NCBI GenBank assembly: GCA_938049385.1
Contig: CALIBQ010000008.1
Coordinates: 1 to 46,989 of the forward strand
Length of the DNA: 46,989 nucleotides
Direction of reading: 5' to 3'
Origin: an uncultured Anaerolineae bacterium
Lineage (GTDB): Bacteria; Chloroflexota; Anaerolineae; JACIWP01
A program made the translations under genes and the position numbers. Below, piece by piece: positions 22,133 to 30,230 of this stretch. Position 1 is the stretch's first letter; each line of letters opens with the position of its first letter. A model generated the notes under the pieces. That model did not search any database, had not been told where the DNA came from, and saw only the letters and a program-made list of their open reading frames with translations.

Positions 22133-23404
22133 ATGGGCATGACACTCGCTGAAGCCATCCTTGCCGCACATGTGGGTGCCCCTGTGCATCCTGGCCAGTT
22201 GATCGATGTACCGGTGGACCTGGTGCTGGCCAACGACATCACGGCACCGATTGCCATCCGGGAGTTCGAGAAAATCGGGGTAGGAAAGGTATTCGACCGG
22301 GACAAAGTAGTCCTGGTCCCCGATCACTTCACCCCCAATAAGGACATTCCCTCTGCGGAGCAGTGCCGGCAGGTACGGCTGTTCGCGCGCCAGCAGGAGC
22401 TGAGCCATTATTTTGAGGTCGGCCGGCTGGGCATCGAGCACGTCCTGCTCCCGGAGCAGGGCCTGGTGGTGCCTGGCGACGTGGTGGTGGGGGCGGATTC
22501 CCACACCTGCACCTACGGTGCGCTGGGCGCTTTCGCCACCGGCATGGGCTCCACTGATATCGCCGTGGCCATGGCCACCGGCCGCATCTGGATGAAGGTG
22601 CCGTCCACCTTCCGCTTCATCTACCGTGGGGAGCGCCGGCCGTGGGTCGGGGGAAAGGACCTCATCCTTTACACCATCGGGAAAATCGGCGTGGACGGCG
22701 CCCGCTATATGGCAATGGAGTTCGCCGGCCCGGCCATCGAGTCCCTGCCTATGGACGATCGCTTCACCATGAGCAACATGGCCATCGAAGCCGGCGGCAA
22801 GGCCGGCCTCATCGCCGTGGACGACATCACGCGGGCCTACTTGGCGGAGCATGCCCGCCGGCCGTACCGCGAGTTTCGTTCCGACCCGGACGCGGTCTTC
22901 GCCGCAACGCTGGAGATTGACGTCAGCGAGATCGAGCCGCAGGTCGCCTTCCCGCACCTGCCCAGCAACACCCGGCCTATCAGCCAGGTGGGGAATATCC
23001 CCATTGACCAGGTGGTCATCGGTAGCTGTACCAACGGCCGCATTGGGGATATACGCCTGGCGGCGGAAATCCTGCGCCGGCGCTCTGTCCATCCGAACGT
23101 CCGCTGTATCATCATCCCCGGTTCCCAAGAGGTGATGCGGCAAATGATCCGCGAAGGGCTGGCGGAAGTCTTCCTGGACGCCGGCGCGGCCATCAGCACC
23201 CCCACCTGTGGGCCGTGCCTGGGCGGGCACATGGGCATCCTGGCCGCCGGCGAACGCTGTGTCTCCACCACCAACCGCAACTTCATCGGGCGCATGGGTC
23301 ACCGCACCAGCGAGGTCTACCTGGCCAACCCGGCGGTGGCCGCCGCCAGCGCCGTGCTGGGGCGCATCGCCGGCCCCGATGAACTGCCGGCACCCTGGGC
23401 ATGA
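22133..23404 (+). CDS. leuC: 3-isopropylmalate dehydratase, large subunit
   Basis: This 423-aa aconitase-family subunit, in the shorter LeuC/HacA class, isomerises 2- to 3-isopropylmalate with LeuD. Fe-S ligands are seen in VIGSCTNGRIGDIR and TPTCGPCLGGHMG. VGADSHTCTYGALGAFATGMGSTD is the conserved core. It starts just after leuA; ATG at 22133 and at 22139 are both possible, and the GGAGGAGGAG site suits either. The family includes homoaconitase, but operon context points to leucine. Confidence 0.95.
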   Translation: MGMTLAEAILAAHVGAPVHPGQLIDVPVDLVLANDITAPIAIREFEKIGVGKVFDRDKVVLVPDHFTPNKDIPSAEQCRQVRLFARQQELSHYFEVGRLGIEHVLLPEQGLVVPGDVVVGADSHTCTYGALGAFATGMGSTDIAVAMATGRIWMKVPSTFRFIYRGERRPWVGGKDLILYTIGKIGVDGARYMAMEFAGPAIESLPMDDRFTMSNMAIEAGGKAGLIAVDDITRAYLAEHARRPYREFRSDPDAVFAATLEIDVSEIEPQVAFPHLPSNTRPISQVGNIPIDQVVIGSCTNGRIGDIRLAAEILRRRSVHPNVRCIIIPGSQEVMRQMIREGLAEVFLDAGAAISTPTCGPCLGGHMGILAAGERCVSTTNRNFIGRMGHRTSEVYLANPAVAAASAVLGRIAGPDELPAPWA

Positions 23405-23421
23405 GAGGAGGCGAAACTGCA

Positions 23422-23925
23422 ATGAAGCTGACAGGGAAAGCCTGGGTCTTTGGCGACAACATTGATACTGACGTGATCATCCCGGCGCGCCGGCTGAACA
23501 TCTCGACGGCGGAAGAGCTGGCCAAATATGTGATGGAGGACCTGGACCCCAGCCTGGCAGGGAAGATTCAGCCCGGGGATATCTTTGTGGCCGGCAAGAA
23601 CTTCGGGTGCGGTTCCTCGCGCGAGCACGCGCCCCTGGCGCTCAAGGGCGCCGGCGTGGCCTGCGTGATCGCCGAAAGCTTCGCCCGCATCTTTTACCGC
23701 AACGCCATCAACATCGGGCTTCCCATCCTGGAATCGCCGGAAGCGGCCCGCCGCATCCGCCAGGGCGACCAGGTAACGGTGGACCTGAGCACCGGCGTCA
23801 TCACCAACGAGACGACCGGCGAGCAGTTCCAGTCGGAGCCGTATCCGCAGTTTATCCTACAAATCATTCGCGCCGGCGGGCTGATCGCCAAGACCCGTCA
23901 GGACCTGCTGGGAGGTGCCGCATGA
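23422..23925 (+). CDS. leuD: 3-isopropylmalate dehydratase, small subunit
   Basis: This 167-aa swivel-domain subunit partners LeuC. Motifs are [17 protein letters not shown] and [18 protein letters not shown], both strongly conserved. The ATG at 23422 with AGAGGAGGCG upstream is preferred to the in-frame ATG at 23401, which overlaps the leuC stop. It overlaps leuB by 4 nt (ATGA). Confidence 0.95.
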   Translation: MKLTGKAWVFGDNIDTDVIIPARRLNISTAEELAKYVMEDLDPSLAGKIQPGDIFVAGKNFGCGSSREHAPLALKGAGVACVIAESFARIFYRNAINIGLPILESPEAARRIRQGDQVTVDLSTGVITNETTGEQFQSEPYPQFILQIIRAGGLIAKTRQDLLGGAA

Positions 23926-24998
23926 GAGCCCATATCGTGCTCCTGCCGGGCGACGGCATCGGCCCGGAGGTCGTGGCGGAAGGCGTGAAGGTCCTGAAAG
24001 CGGTGGCGCAGAAGCGCGGCATGGAACTGCATCTGCAGGAAGAACTGCTGGGCGCCTGCGCCATTGAGCGCACTGGCAATCCTCTCCCGCCGGCCACGCT
24101 GGAAGCGATATCCCACTGCGACGCGGTGCTGATGGGCGCCGTGGGGGACCCCAAATATGACGACCCGAAACTGCCCGTGCGGCCGGAACAGGGCCTGTTG
24201 GGACTGCGCAAGGCTATGGGGGTGTTCGCCAACTTGCGGCCGGTGGCGGTCATGCCGGCCCTTCTCCATGCCTCGACGCTCAAGCCTGAGGTGCTCCAGG
24301 GCACTGACCTGGTCGTCGTGCGCGAGCTGACCGGCGGCATCTACTTCGGCCAGCCCAAGGAGCGCGGGGTGCAGGACGGCCAGCGCTGGGCAGTGGATAC
24401 CATGCGCTATTGGGAACACGAAGTGCGCCGGGTGGCGCACGTCGCTTTCCGCCTGGCGCGCCAGCGCCGCAAGAAGCTGACCTCGGTGGACAAGGCCAAC
24501 GTGCTGGAATGCTCCCGCATGTGGCGCGAGGTGGTCAACGAGGTGGCGCAGGAATATCCCGACGTGACGCTGGAGCATATGCTGGTGGACGCCTGCGCCA
24601 TGGCGCTCATCCGCACCCCGACCAATTTCGATGTGGTGCTGACGGAGAACATGTTCGGCGATATCCTGACCGACGAGGCGGCCATGCTCGCCGGCTCTAT
24701 CGGCATGCTCCCCTCAGCCTCGCTGGGGGAGGGCCGGCGCGGCCTGTACGAGCCGATCCACGGCTCCGCCCCGACCATCGCCGGCAAAGACATTGCCAAC
24801 CCACTAGGCACCATCCTCAGCGCGGCCATGCTCCTGCGCCATTCATTGGATATGGAAGCGGAGGCACGGGCGGTGGAAGAGGCGGTATCGGCGGTGCTGG
24901 CCGCCGGCTACCGCACTGCCGATATCGCCGAGCCGAACTGCACCACTGTCGGCACCCGCCAGATGGGCGATCTGGTGGTCCAGCACCTCAAGCTGTAG
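23922..24998 (+). CDS. leuB: 3-isopropylmalate dehydrogenase
   Basis: This 358-aa NAD-dependent beta-decarboxylating dehydrogenase produces 2-oxoisocaproate. Motifs are [42 protein letters not shown], and the metal/NAD region [27 protein letters not shown] with [15 protein letters not shown]. It is the final gene of the operon, starting inside the leuD stop. A strong terminator follows 17 nt later. Confidence 0.96.
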   Translation: MRAHIVLLPGDGIGPEVVAEGVKVLKAVAQKRGMELHLQEELLGACAIERTGNPLPPATLEAISHCDAVLMGAVGDPKYDDPKLPVRPEQGLLGLRKAMGVFANLRPVAVMPALLHASTLKPEVLQGTDLVVVRELTGGIYFGQPKERGVQDGQRWAVDTMRYWEHEVRRVAHVAFRLARQRRKKLTSVDKANVLECSRMWREVVNEVAQEYPDVTLEHMLVDACAMALIRTPTNFDVVLTENMFGDILTDEAAMLAGSIGMLPSASLGEGRRGLYEPIHGSAPTIAGKDIANPLGTILSAAMLLRHSLDMEAEARAVEEAVSAVLAAGYRTADIAEPNCTTVGTRQMGDLVVQHLKL

Positions 24999-25014
24999 CG
25001 GGAAAACCGTGGGA

Positions 25015-25060
25015 TAAAAAACAGCGGGCCTGTGCCAAAAGGCAAGGCCCGCTGTTTTTA
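25015..25060. terminator. Bidirectional terminator between leuB and the HMGL-like gene
   Basis: An 11-bp outer stem (25021-25031 with 25045-25055) and an inner TGCC/GGCA stem with an AAAA loop are flanked by A-rich sequence on the left and TTTTT on the right. It can therefore end both the ilv-leu transcript and the convergent minus-strand transcript. Confidence 0.93.
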
Positions 25061-25075
25061 TGCGTTCGGCTGAGT

Positions 25076-26458
25076 TTATTCGAAGAGCACGCGCGGCTGT
25101 TGGAGCAGGTGCTGTTTGTCGCGTGCGCTGAAGGGTATGGCCTCGAGGGTGAGCGGCTTGACGCCGGCCGGCAGTTCCCAGGGCATGGTCCATTCGGGCC
25201 GCGCATGTTCCACCAACTGCCAGGCCGCATCGCTGGGCACGACGGTCAGCAGGCGCGCCGCCTGGGCGGGGAAGCGGGCGATGAAGCGCAGTTCATCCGG
25301 CAGGAGCGGGAGCTGATTGTGGGCGTTGGCGAGCTGTACCAGCTCAAGGACAGTGCGGGCTTCGTCATCGCTCTCGAACTCGATGTCCAGCTCGCTGTAC
25401 ACGTGGCGCAGGCCGGCGACGCCGCCGAACTCGCCGGTGGTGATGATGCGGCCGCGCGGCCGCAGTTCGAATTCCGGCCGGCCCAATACGGTGAAGTCGA
25501 ACAGCTCGTAATTATGGCGATCCTTGAGCGCACCGTCCGCATGGATGCCGGACTCATGGGCGAAGGCATTGGCGCCGACGCCCGGCTGGTTGATGGGGAT
25601 TTTCTGGCCGGTGCTGTAGGCCACATAGCGGCAGAGGGTCCAGGCCCAGCGCAGGTCCACCGGCCGGCCCAGCGGGAGCTGGTCGCGCAGGTCGCGTGCG
25701 TATTCGATGGCCAGCAGTATGGAGACCAGGTCGGCGTTGCCGGCGCGCTCACCCATGCCGTTGACGGTGGTGTTGATCCAAGCATCCTGGCCGGCCTCGA
25801 TGACCGCCACTGCGCCGGCGAGCGAATTGGCCACCGCCAGGCCCAGGTCATTATGGCAGTGAAGCTCGATGGGCATCTGAGCCTTCTCGGCCAGGGCGCG
25901 CACCCGTGGGGCGATGGAGGCCGGCGTGTCATAGCCCAGGGTATCGCAGTAACGGAGCCGGCAGGCGCCGGCGGCCTTCACCGCCTGGGCAAATTCGATG
26001 AGAAAGCCCAGGTCAGAACGGGAGGAGTCTTCCGCGCTGACGATGATGGAGCGGGCACCATGCTCGATGGCGGCGCGCATGGCATCCGCCGTGATCTCGA
26101 TGACCTGCTCCGGCGTGTACTTGCCCTTGAACTTGTGCTGCATCATTTGCGGCGAGGTGCTCATGGACAGGTCGAAATCGCGCAGGCCGGTCTGCAGGGA
26201 AAAGATGGCGTCCTGGCGCTGTGCTCTGAGCCATCCCGAGATGACCATGTCTCCCATGACACCCATGGCATGAAGTTCCAGGTTGGCGGCGATGTAGTTG
26301 TGCTCATGCCGCACGAACGGGAAGCTCATCTCGGATTGATGGACGCCCATTTGCCCCAGATAGATGTTCACCATGGTCTTCTGGAGCTTGGAAAGGGTGA
26401 TGCGCGCGGTCTGTACGCCATCGCGGTTAGTGGTGTCCAGCAGATACACTGATGCCAT
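25076..26458 (-). CDS. Homocitrate/isopropylmalate synthase-family enzyme (possible Re-citrate synthase)
   Basis: This 460-aa DRE-TIM metallolyase condenses an acyl-CoA with a 2-oxoacid. It has LDTTNRDGVQTARITLSKL, the metal motif HCHNDLGLAVANS, the NGMGERAGNADLVSI motif and GANAFAHESGIHADG. The C-terminus is shorter than in LeuA and lacks a clear leucine-binding domain. The NRDGVQTAR/KLQKTMVNIYLGQMG pattern recalls proteins annotated as homocitrate synthase in strict anaerobes, some of which are Re-citrate synthases (Clostridium kluyveri, proposed in Dehalococcoides); that link is from memory. The ATG at 26458 has AGGAGG 7 nt upstream; the ATG at 26464 is too close to it. It has its own promoter and attenuator. 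Confidence 0.85.
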   Translation of the reverse strand: MASVYLLDTTNRDGVQTARITLSKLQKTMVNIYLGQMGVHQSEMSFPFVRHEHNYIAANLELHAMGVMGDMVISGWLRAQRQDAIFSLQTGLRDFDLSMSTSPQMMQHKFKGKYTPEQVIEITADAMRAAIEHGARSIIVSAEDSSRSDLGFLIEFAQAVKAAGACRLRYCDTLGYDTPASIAPRVRALAEKAQMPIELHCHNDLGLAVANSLAGAVAVIEAGQDAWINTTVNGMGERAGNADLVSILLAIEYARDLRDQLPLGRPVDLRWAWTLCRYVAYSTGQKIPINQPGVGANAFAHESGIHADGALKDRHNYELFDFTVLGRPEFELRPRGRIITTGEFGGVAGLRHVYSELDIEFESDDEARTVLELVQLANAHNQLPLLPDELRFIARFPAQAARLLTVVPSDAAWQLVEHARPEWTMPWELPAGVKPLTLEAIPFSARDKQHLLQQPRVLFE

Positions 26459-26556
26459 TGTCATGCCTCCTGTAGAAGATGGTACTGGGATTGTGCGAGA
26501 AAACGGCCTCGCCGGCATCAGCTCTTCATCGAGCGGAAGCGTCCTTTGGAGTAATG

Positions 26557-26589
26557 AAAAAGCCGGCTCACCAGGTTTGGCGAGCCGGC
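26557..26589 (-). terminator. Attenuator terminator upstream of the HMGL-like gene
   Basis: On the minus strand, GCCGGCTC (26589-26582) pairs with GAGCCGGC (26569-26562), with an inner CCA/TGG pair and TTTTT after it. It lies about 100 nt before the start codon, within the 5' leader. Confidence 0.88.
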
Positions 26590-26647
26590 CGAATCAGCCT
26601 TGAATCGTTGCCCACGCGCGCCTAACCTGCCGCCCATTTGGGAGGTT
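26572..26647 (-). promoter_or_regulatory. Candidate antiterminator region of the HMGL-like gene leader
   Basis: In the leader RNA, CAGGTTAGGCG (26629-26619) can pair with CGCCAAACCTG (26582-26572), 10 of 11 positions, which would break the terminator. Alternatively its AGGTT pairs with AACCT at 26647-26643, freeing the terminator. An outer CGTTGCC/GGCAACG pairing is also possible. The arrangement mirrors a translation-dependent attenuator. Confidence 0.65.
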
Positions 26648-26693
26648 GCGGTTGCGGTCGCTTGTACGGCAACGGTTGCAGAACAGCCAACAT
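26622..26693 (-). CDS. Candidate 23-aa leader peptide (Pro/Gln-rich)
   Basis: It reads MLAVLQPLPYKRPQPQPPKW and then AAG. The ATG has AGGG at 7 nt, and the TAG stop lies inside the antiterminator segment, as expected of a leader peptide. Unlike the ilv leader it is not rich in one product amino acid. It has six Pro codons, including a Pro-Pro pair, plus four Leu-type and two Lys codons at most. The sensed signal is not evident. Confidence 0.55.
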   Translation of the reverse strand: MLAVLQPLPYKRPQPQPPKWAAG

Positions 26694-26722
26694 ACGGATA
26701 CCCTATGCAGTTTATTAAAGAT

Positions 26723-26751
26723 ACTATACCATAGAACAAAGAAGCTGTCAA
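26723..26751 (-). promoter_or_regulatory. Promoter of the HMGL-like gene, at the IS remnant edge
   Basis: On the minus strand, TTGACA (26751-26746), a 17-nt spacer and TATAGT (26728-26723). Upstream it carries GGACT, 9 nt, CCCTC, 12 nt before the -35 box, as at 344 and 14045. The -35 box and upstream motif appear to belong to the transposon end. Confidence 0.85.
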
Positions 26752-27655
26752 GAGGCATTTTTCGAGGGTGTTGGAAAAGTCCGGGGGAATGGAGCATCTT
26801 AAAGATAATTCATCGAGAGGGTTGGGGGGAATATGCCATGGCTGGGCCACGCTTTGAGGAGACCGGGGAAACTCTATCTTCGGAGCATTCGTCTATGAAA
26901 GAATTGTGCCGCAGGATCACTTCCTGCGCCGTCTTCGGGAACTCACCTTGTGGGAGCGTTTCACCCGCATGCTGCTGGAATACTACCCGGGGGACGGGAG
27001 GCAGGGTCGTCCGCCCTACGACCCGGCCCTGATCCTTCGGATGCTCTTGATTGCGTACCTGTACAACCTTTCGGAGCGCCAGACCGAGCAGATGGTCAAC
27101 GAGAACATTCCCATGAAGTACTTTGTGGGGCTGGCTGTGGATGAGCCTGCTCCCGACCATTCCACGCTGACAGCATTCAAGGCTCGTCTCAAGGCCTGCG
27201 GCCAGGAGGAGGCATTTGAGCGGATGCTACAGGAGATGGTGAAGATTGCCCAGGAGAAGGAGGTCCAGTTTGGAGAGGTGCAGGTGGTGGACAGCGCGCA
27301 CATGGTTGCGGATGTGAACACGGCGAAGGACGAGGGACGTCAGAGGGATGGGAAGCCGCCGCGCGATCGGGATGCGCGCTAGGGTGTCAAGGGGGATCGG
27401 GTTGTGCGGGCGGAGGGAGGGGAGAAGAAGCAGGTGACGGAGTATTTCTATGGCTACAAGGCGCACATGAGCCTGAACACGGCTGCGGAGCTAATCACCA
27501 GTGTGGTGGTAACGGCGGGGAATGTGCCCGACGGGAGGGTGTGTGCGAGGTTGTTGGACAAGGACGTAGGGCAGGAGCTGCCGGTGAGGATTGTGAGTGG
27601 GGATCGGGCCTATAATGACAGCCACAATCGCTTTTTGCTCTGGTCTCGGGGATAG
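26746..27655 (+). mobile_element. Decayed IS1182-like insertion element
   Basis: The left edge is taken at TGTCAA (26746), followed by GAGGGTGTTGGAAAAGTCC, which resembles a terminal inverted repeat also seen as solo copies near 310-349 and 14016-14050. The right end cannot be found, so the element is truncated. I saw no GCCGGC hexamer within 26838-27655, whereas flanking genes have about one per 100 nt, which supports foreign origin. Confidence 0.7.
26838..27655 (+). pseudogene. IS1182-family transposase, disrupted
   Basis: The reading MAGPRFEETGET shifts frame near 26878-26886 and continues as GAFVYERIVPQDHFLRRLRE. RMLLIAYLYNLSERQTEQMV and VQVVDSAH (first catalytic Asp) follow. An in-frame TAG at 27380-27382 stands where family members have Trp (DARWGVKG). 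The same frame continues with EYFYGYKAHMSLN and a DRAYND motif (second Asp), then stops at 27655. The terminal part with the catalytic Glu is missing. With a frameshift, a nonsense codon and a truncation, it cannot make an active transposase. Confidence 0.88.
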
Positions 27656-27676
27656 CTCGGCGCTACCCTCAAAGTA

Positions 27677-27718
27677 CTTGCGCGACTGCGCAAACTCTGC
27701 GCGGGCAGTTTGCGCAAG
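27677..27718. repeat. Imperfect inverted repeat after the IS remnant
   Basis: CTTGCGC-G-ACTGC (27677-27689) faces GCAGT-TT-GCGCAAG (27705-27718), with a 15-nt loop. There is no T-tract. It may be a relic end of another element or a recombination site. The stretch 27656-28158 holds no convincing gene; it has this repeat and two promoters. Confidence 0.5.
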
Positions 27719-27835
27719 CACTACCGCGGCTTCCTCCGCTCGACAATTTTCCCCACCCCAAAGTGTTTGCAGACTTTTTGCAACACGCGCATATTTTGAG
27801 GCGAAGGTGCACCTTTTGTGAGGCGAGTCGGAATG

Positions 27836-27864
27836 TTGAAACCTGCCCGCCCCTGTGGTATAAT
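27836..27864 (+). promoter_or_regulatory. Strong promoter, distal to the etf operon
   Basis: TTGAAA (27836-27841), 17-nt spacer, TATAAT (27859-27864). A start near 27871 would give a 288-nt leader before etfB. The transcript begins with CTGCGGA, complementary to TCCGCAG about 20 nt on (27872-27905). No convincing short gene is seen; reading frames at 27926 and 27943 lack recognisable features. Confidence 0.6.
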
Positions 27865-28075
27865 GAGAGTGCCTGCGGAGCGCCGGCCCATCTCCGACAT
27901 CCGCAGTGCCAGCCTATCCCAACGGAGGGACATGCTTCGCTCATGGAAGCCCGGCTCAATGAAGAGCGTCAGCATCTGCACCAAAGCGATCGACCGCTTT
28001 TCCATTCATATTCCCCTGCTCCGGTTTCCTGTCCAGTCTTTACGACATCGCGCGCCCCAACATCCTTATTCTCAC

Positions 28076-28105
28076 TTGTCAGAGCCGTTCATCTGTTGGT
28101 ACAAT
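28076..28105 (+). promoter_or_regulatory. Proximal promoter of the etf-kor operon
   Basis: TTGTCA (28076-28081), 18-nt spacer, TACAAT (28100-28105) would start transcription near 28112, about 47 nt before the etfB start codon. Confidence 0.6.
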
Positions 28106-28158
28106 TGCCGCAGTATCAGGCCGTTCCGCTCATCTCACGAGGAATAAGGAGGTAAGCC

Positions 28159-28959
28159 TTGCACGCCATCGTATGCATCAAACAGGTCCCTGACACCACA
28201 GAGGTCAAGATTGACCCCGTCCGCGGCACGCTGATTCGCGAGGGCGTTCCCAGCATCCTCAACCCCTTCGACACCTACGCCATCGAGGAGGCGCTTCGCC
28301 TGAAAGAGCAGTTTGGCGGGAAGGTCACCGCCATCAGCATGGGCCCGCCGCAGGCCATCGAGGTACTCAAGGAAGCGGTGGCCATGGGATGTGACGATGC
28401 CATCTTGCTCTCCGACCGGGCGTTCGCCGGCTCCGACACTTGGGCCACCGCCTATACACTCTCCCAGGCCATCCGCCGGCTGGGCGAGTTCGACATCATC
28501 CTCTGCGGTCGGCAGGCCATTGACGGCGACACTGGCCAGGTCGGCCCAGGTATCGCCCGCCAACTGAAGATCAACCAGCTCACCTACGTCTGCAAGATTC
28601 AGCACATCGACTTCGAGAAAAAAGAAATCCGTGTGGAGCGCCTGCTGGAGGAAGGGCGCGAGGTGGTGGAAAGCCGACTGCCGGCACTCCTCACCGTGGT
28701 GAAAGACATCAACCAGCCGCGCTATCCCACCTTCAAGGGCATCCGCCGCGCCTCCCGCATGGAATATCCCATCTGGACTGCCAAGGACCTGGAAGGCGCT
28801 AACCCCGCCTTCTTCGGGCTGGACGGCTCCCCGACGCGGGTGGTACGCGTCTTCACACCGCCGCCCCGCAGTGGCCAGACCGAGATTATCCAGGGCGAGA
28901 CGGTGCAGGAACAGGCCACCAAGCTGGTGGAAAGGCTCCTGGCGGAAAAGATCATCTGA
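28159..28959 (+). CDS. etfB: Electron transfer flavoprotein, beta subunit
   Basis: This 266-aa EtfB homologue has CIKQVPDTTEVKIDP at the N-terminus and FDTYAIEEALRLKE after it. DIILCGRQAIDGDTGQVGPGIARQL is the nucleotide-binding stretch. It starts with TTG, supported by a perfect AAGGAGG site 5 nt upstream. It is the first gene of the redox operon. Partners should be the ferredoxin-fused EtfA and the acyl-CoA dehydrogenase next door. The beta subunit length and the ferredoxin domain on EtfA resemble bifurcating ETFs (CarDE, LctBC), but I cannot confirm an NADH site by eye. Confidence 0.94.
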   Translation: MHAIVCIKQVPDTTEVKIDPVRGTLIREGVPSILNPFDTYAIEEALRLKEQFGGKVTAISMGPPQAIEVLKEAVAMGCDDAILLSDRAFAGSDTWATAYTLSQAIRRLGEFDIILCGRQAIDGDTGQVGPGIARQLKINQLTYVCKIQHIDFEKKEIRVERLLEEGREVVESRLPALLTVVKDINQPRYPTFKGIRRASRMEYPIWTAKDLEGANPAFFGLDGSPTRVVRVFTPPPRSGQTEIIQGETVQEQATKLVERLLAEKII

Positions 28960-29012
28960 GGCCGGCGGCCTACCCTATGCTCCCAACCTGCGCATGAGAA
29001 GGAGGAACGATC

Positions 29013-30209
29013 GTGGCACTGCTTGAAATCAATCGTGAGGAATGCATCGGCTGTGAAGCATGTGTGGCCGCCTGTCCCTTCGGCGCCCTGCACATGGATG
29101 CGGAGCGCAAGGCTGTCGTGGATGATAAGTGCACGGCTTGCGGCGCATGTATTGATGTCTGCCCCGTCGGCGCGCTCAGCCTGCCGGAGGTGGAGGCACC
29201 GGCGGCCGGCCTGGATCAGTACAAAGGCGTCTGGGTATGGGTGGAACAACTGCAGGGTGAGGCCGGCAGTATCTCCTGGGAGATGATCGGCAAGGGACGC
29301 GAGCTGGCCGACCAGCGCCAGACCACCCTCACCGCCTGTGTGCTGGGTCACCATGTCGAGCACATCGCCCAGCAGGCCATCGCGTACGGCGCCGACCGCG
29401 TCATCCTGGTAGACGACCCCGTGCTGAAGCACTACCGCACGGAGCCGTACGCCGCGGTGCTGGTGGACCTCATCCGGCAGTACAAGCCGGAGATATTCAT
29501 TCTGGGGGCCTCGACGCGCGGCCGGGACCTGGCCGGCGCCGTCGCGACCGAGATTTTCACCGGCCTTACCGCCGACTGCACGGGACTGGACATTGACCCC
29601 GAGACCGGCCTCTTGCGCCAGACCCGCCCGGCCTTCGGCGGCAATATCATGGCCACCATCATCTGCCCCAACCATCGGCCGCAGATGGCCACCGTGCGCC
29701 ACCGCGTCTTCGAGATGCCGACGCCCGACGAGACCCGCAGGGGCGAGATCATCCGGGTCAATCCGCATTTGGATGAGGAGGCCATCGCCTCCAAAGTGGT
29801 GGACTTCATCCGGGAGGAGGGACAAGTGAACCTGGCCGACGCCCGCATCATTGTGTCGGGCGGGCGCGGCGTCGGTGGGCCGGAAGGGTTCGAACCCATC
29901 CGCCGGCTGGCGGAGGTGCTGGGTGGGGCGGTGGGCGCCTCGCGCGCCGCGGTGGATGCCGGCTGGATCCCCTACGCCCATCAGGTGGGCCAGACCGGCC
30001 GCACGGTGCGACCGGACCTATACATCGCCTGCGGCATCTCCGGCGCCATCCAGCACCTGGCCGGCATGCAGACCTCCCGCGTCATCGTCGCCATCAACAA
30101 GGACCCTGAGGCGCCCATCTTTAAGATCGCCAACTACGGCATCGTGGGAGACCTGTTCCAGGTACTGCCAGCATTGACGGAGGAATTCCGCAAGCGTCTG
30201 CGGAAATAA
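29013..30209 (+). CDS. etfA: Electron transfer flavoprotein, alpha subunit, with N-terminal 2[4Fe-4S] ferredoxin domain
   Basis: This 398-aa protein is about 70 aa longer than plain EtfA. The added N-terminus has two canonical CX2CX2CX3CP motifs (C11, C14, C17, C21 and C40, C43, C46, C50). The EtfA part follows, with the C-terminal FAD domain [23 protein letters not shown] and QVGQTGRTV. This fusion is known in CarE of caffeyl-CoA reductase and LctC of lactate dehydrogenase/ETF of Acetobacterium (established knowledge). It suggests direct electron exchange with ferredoxin. The GTG start has GAAGGAGGAAC 8 nt upstream. Confidence 0.95.
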   Translation: MALLEINREECIGCEACVAACPFGALHMDAERKAVVDDKCTACGACIDVCPVGALSLPEVEAPAAGLDQYKGVWVWVEQLQGEAGSISWEMIGKGRELADQRQTTLTACVLGHHVEHIAQQAIAYGADRVILVDDPVLKHYRTEPYAAVLVDLIRQYKPEIFILGASTRGRDLAGAVATEIFTGLTADCTGLDIDPETGLLRQTRPAFGGNIMATIICPNHRPQMATVRHRVFEMPTPDETRRGEIIRVNPHLDEEAIASKVVDFIREEGQVNLADARIIVSGGRGVGGPEGFEPIRRLAEVLGGAVGASRAAVDAGWIPYAHQVGQTGRTVRPDLYIACGISGAIQHLAGMQTSRVIVAINKDPEAPIFKIANYGIVGDLFQVLPALTEEFRKRLRK

Positions 30210-30230
30210 TCATGCCTATCGGAGGAAACG

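Noticed and set aside
27763-28155. Possible small genes between the IS remnant and etfB
   Set aside because: Two overlapping frames (starts near 27926 and 27943) exist, one with a GGAGGG nearby, but neither gives a recognisable or well-composed protein. The region is better read as promoter and 5' leader.
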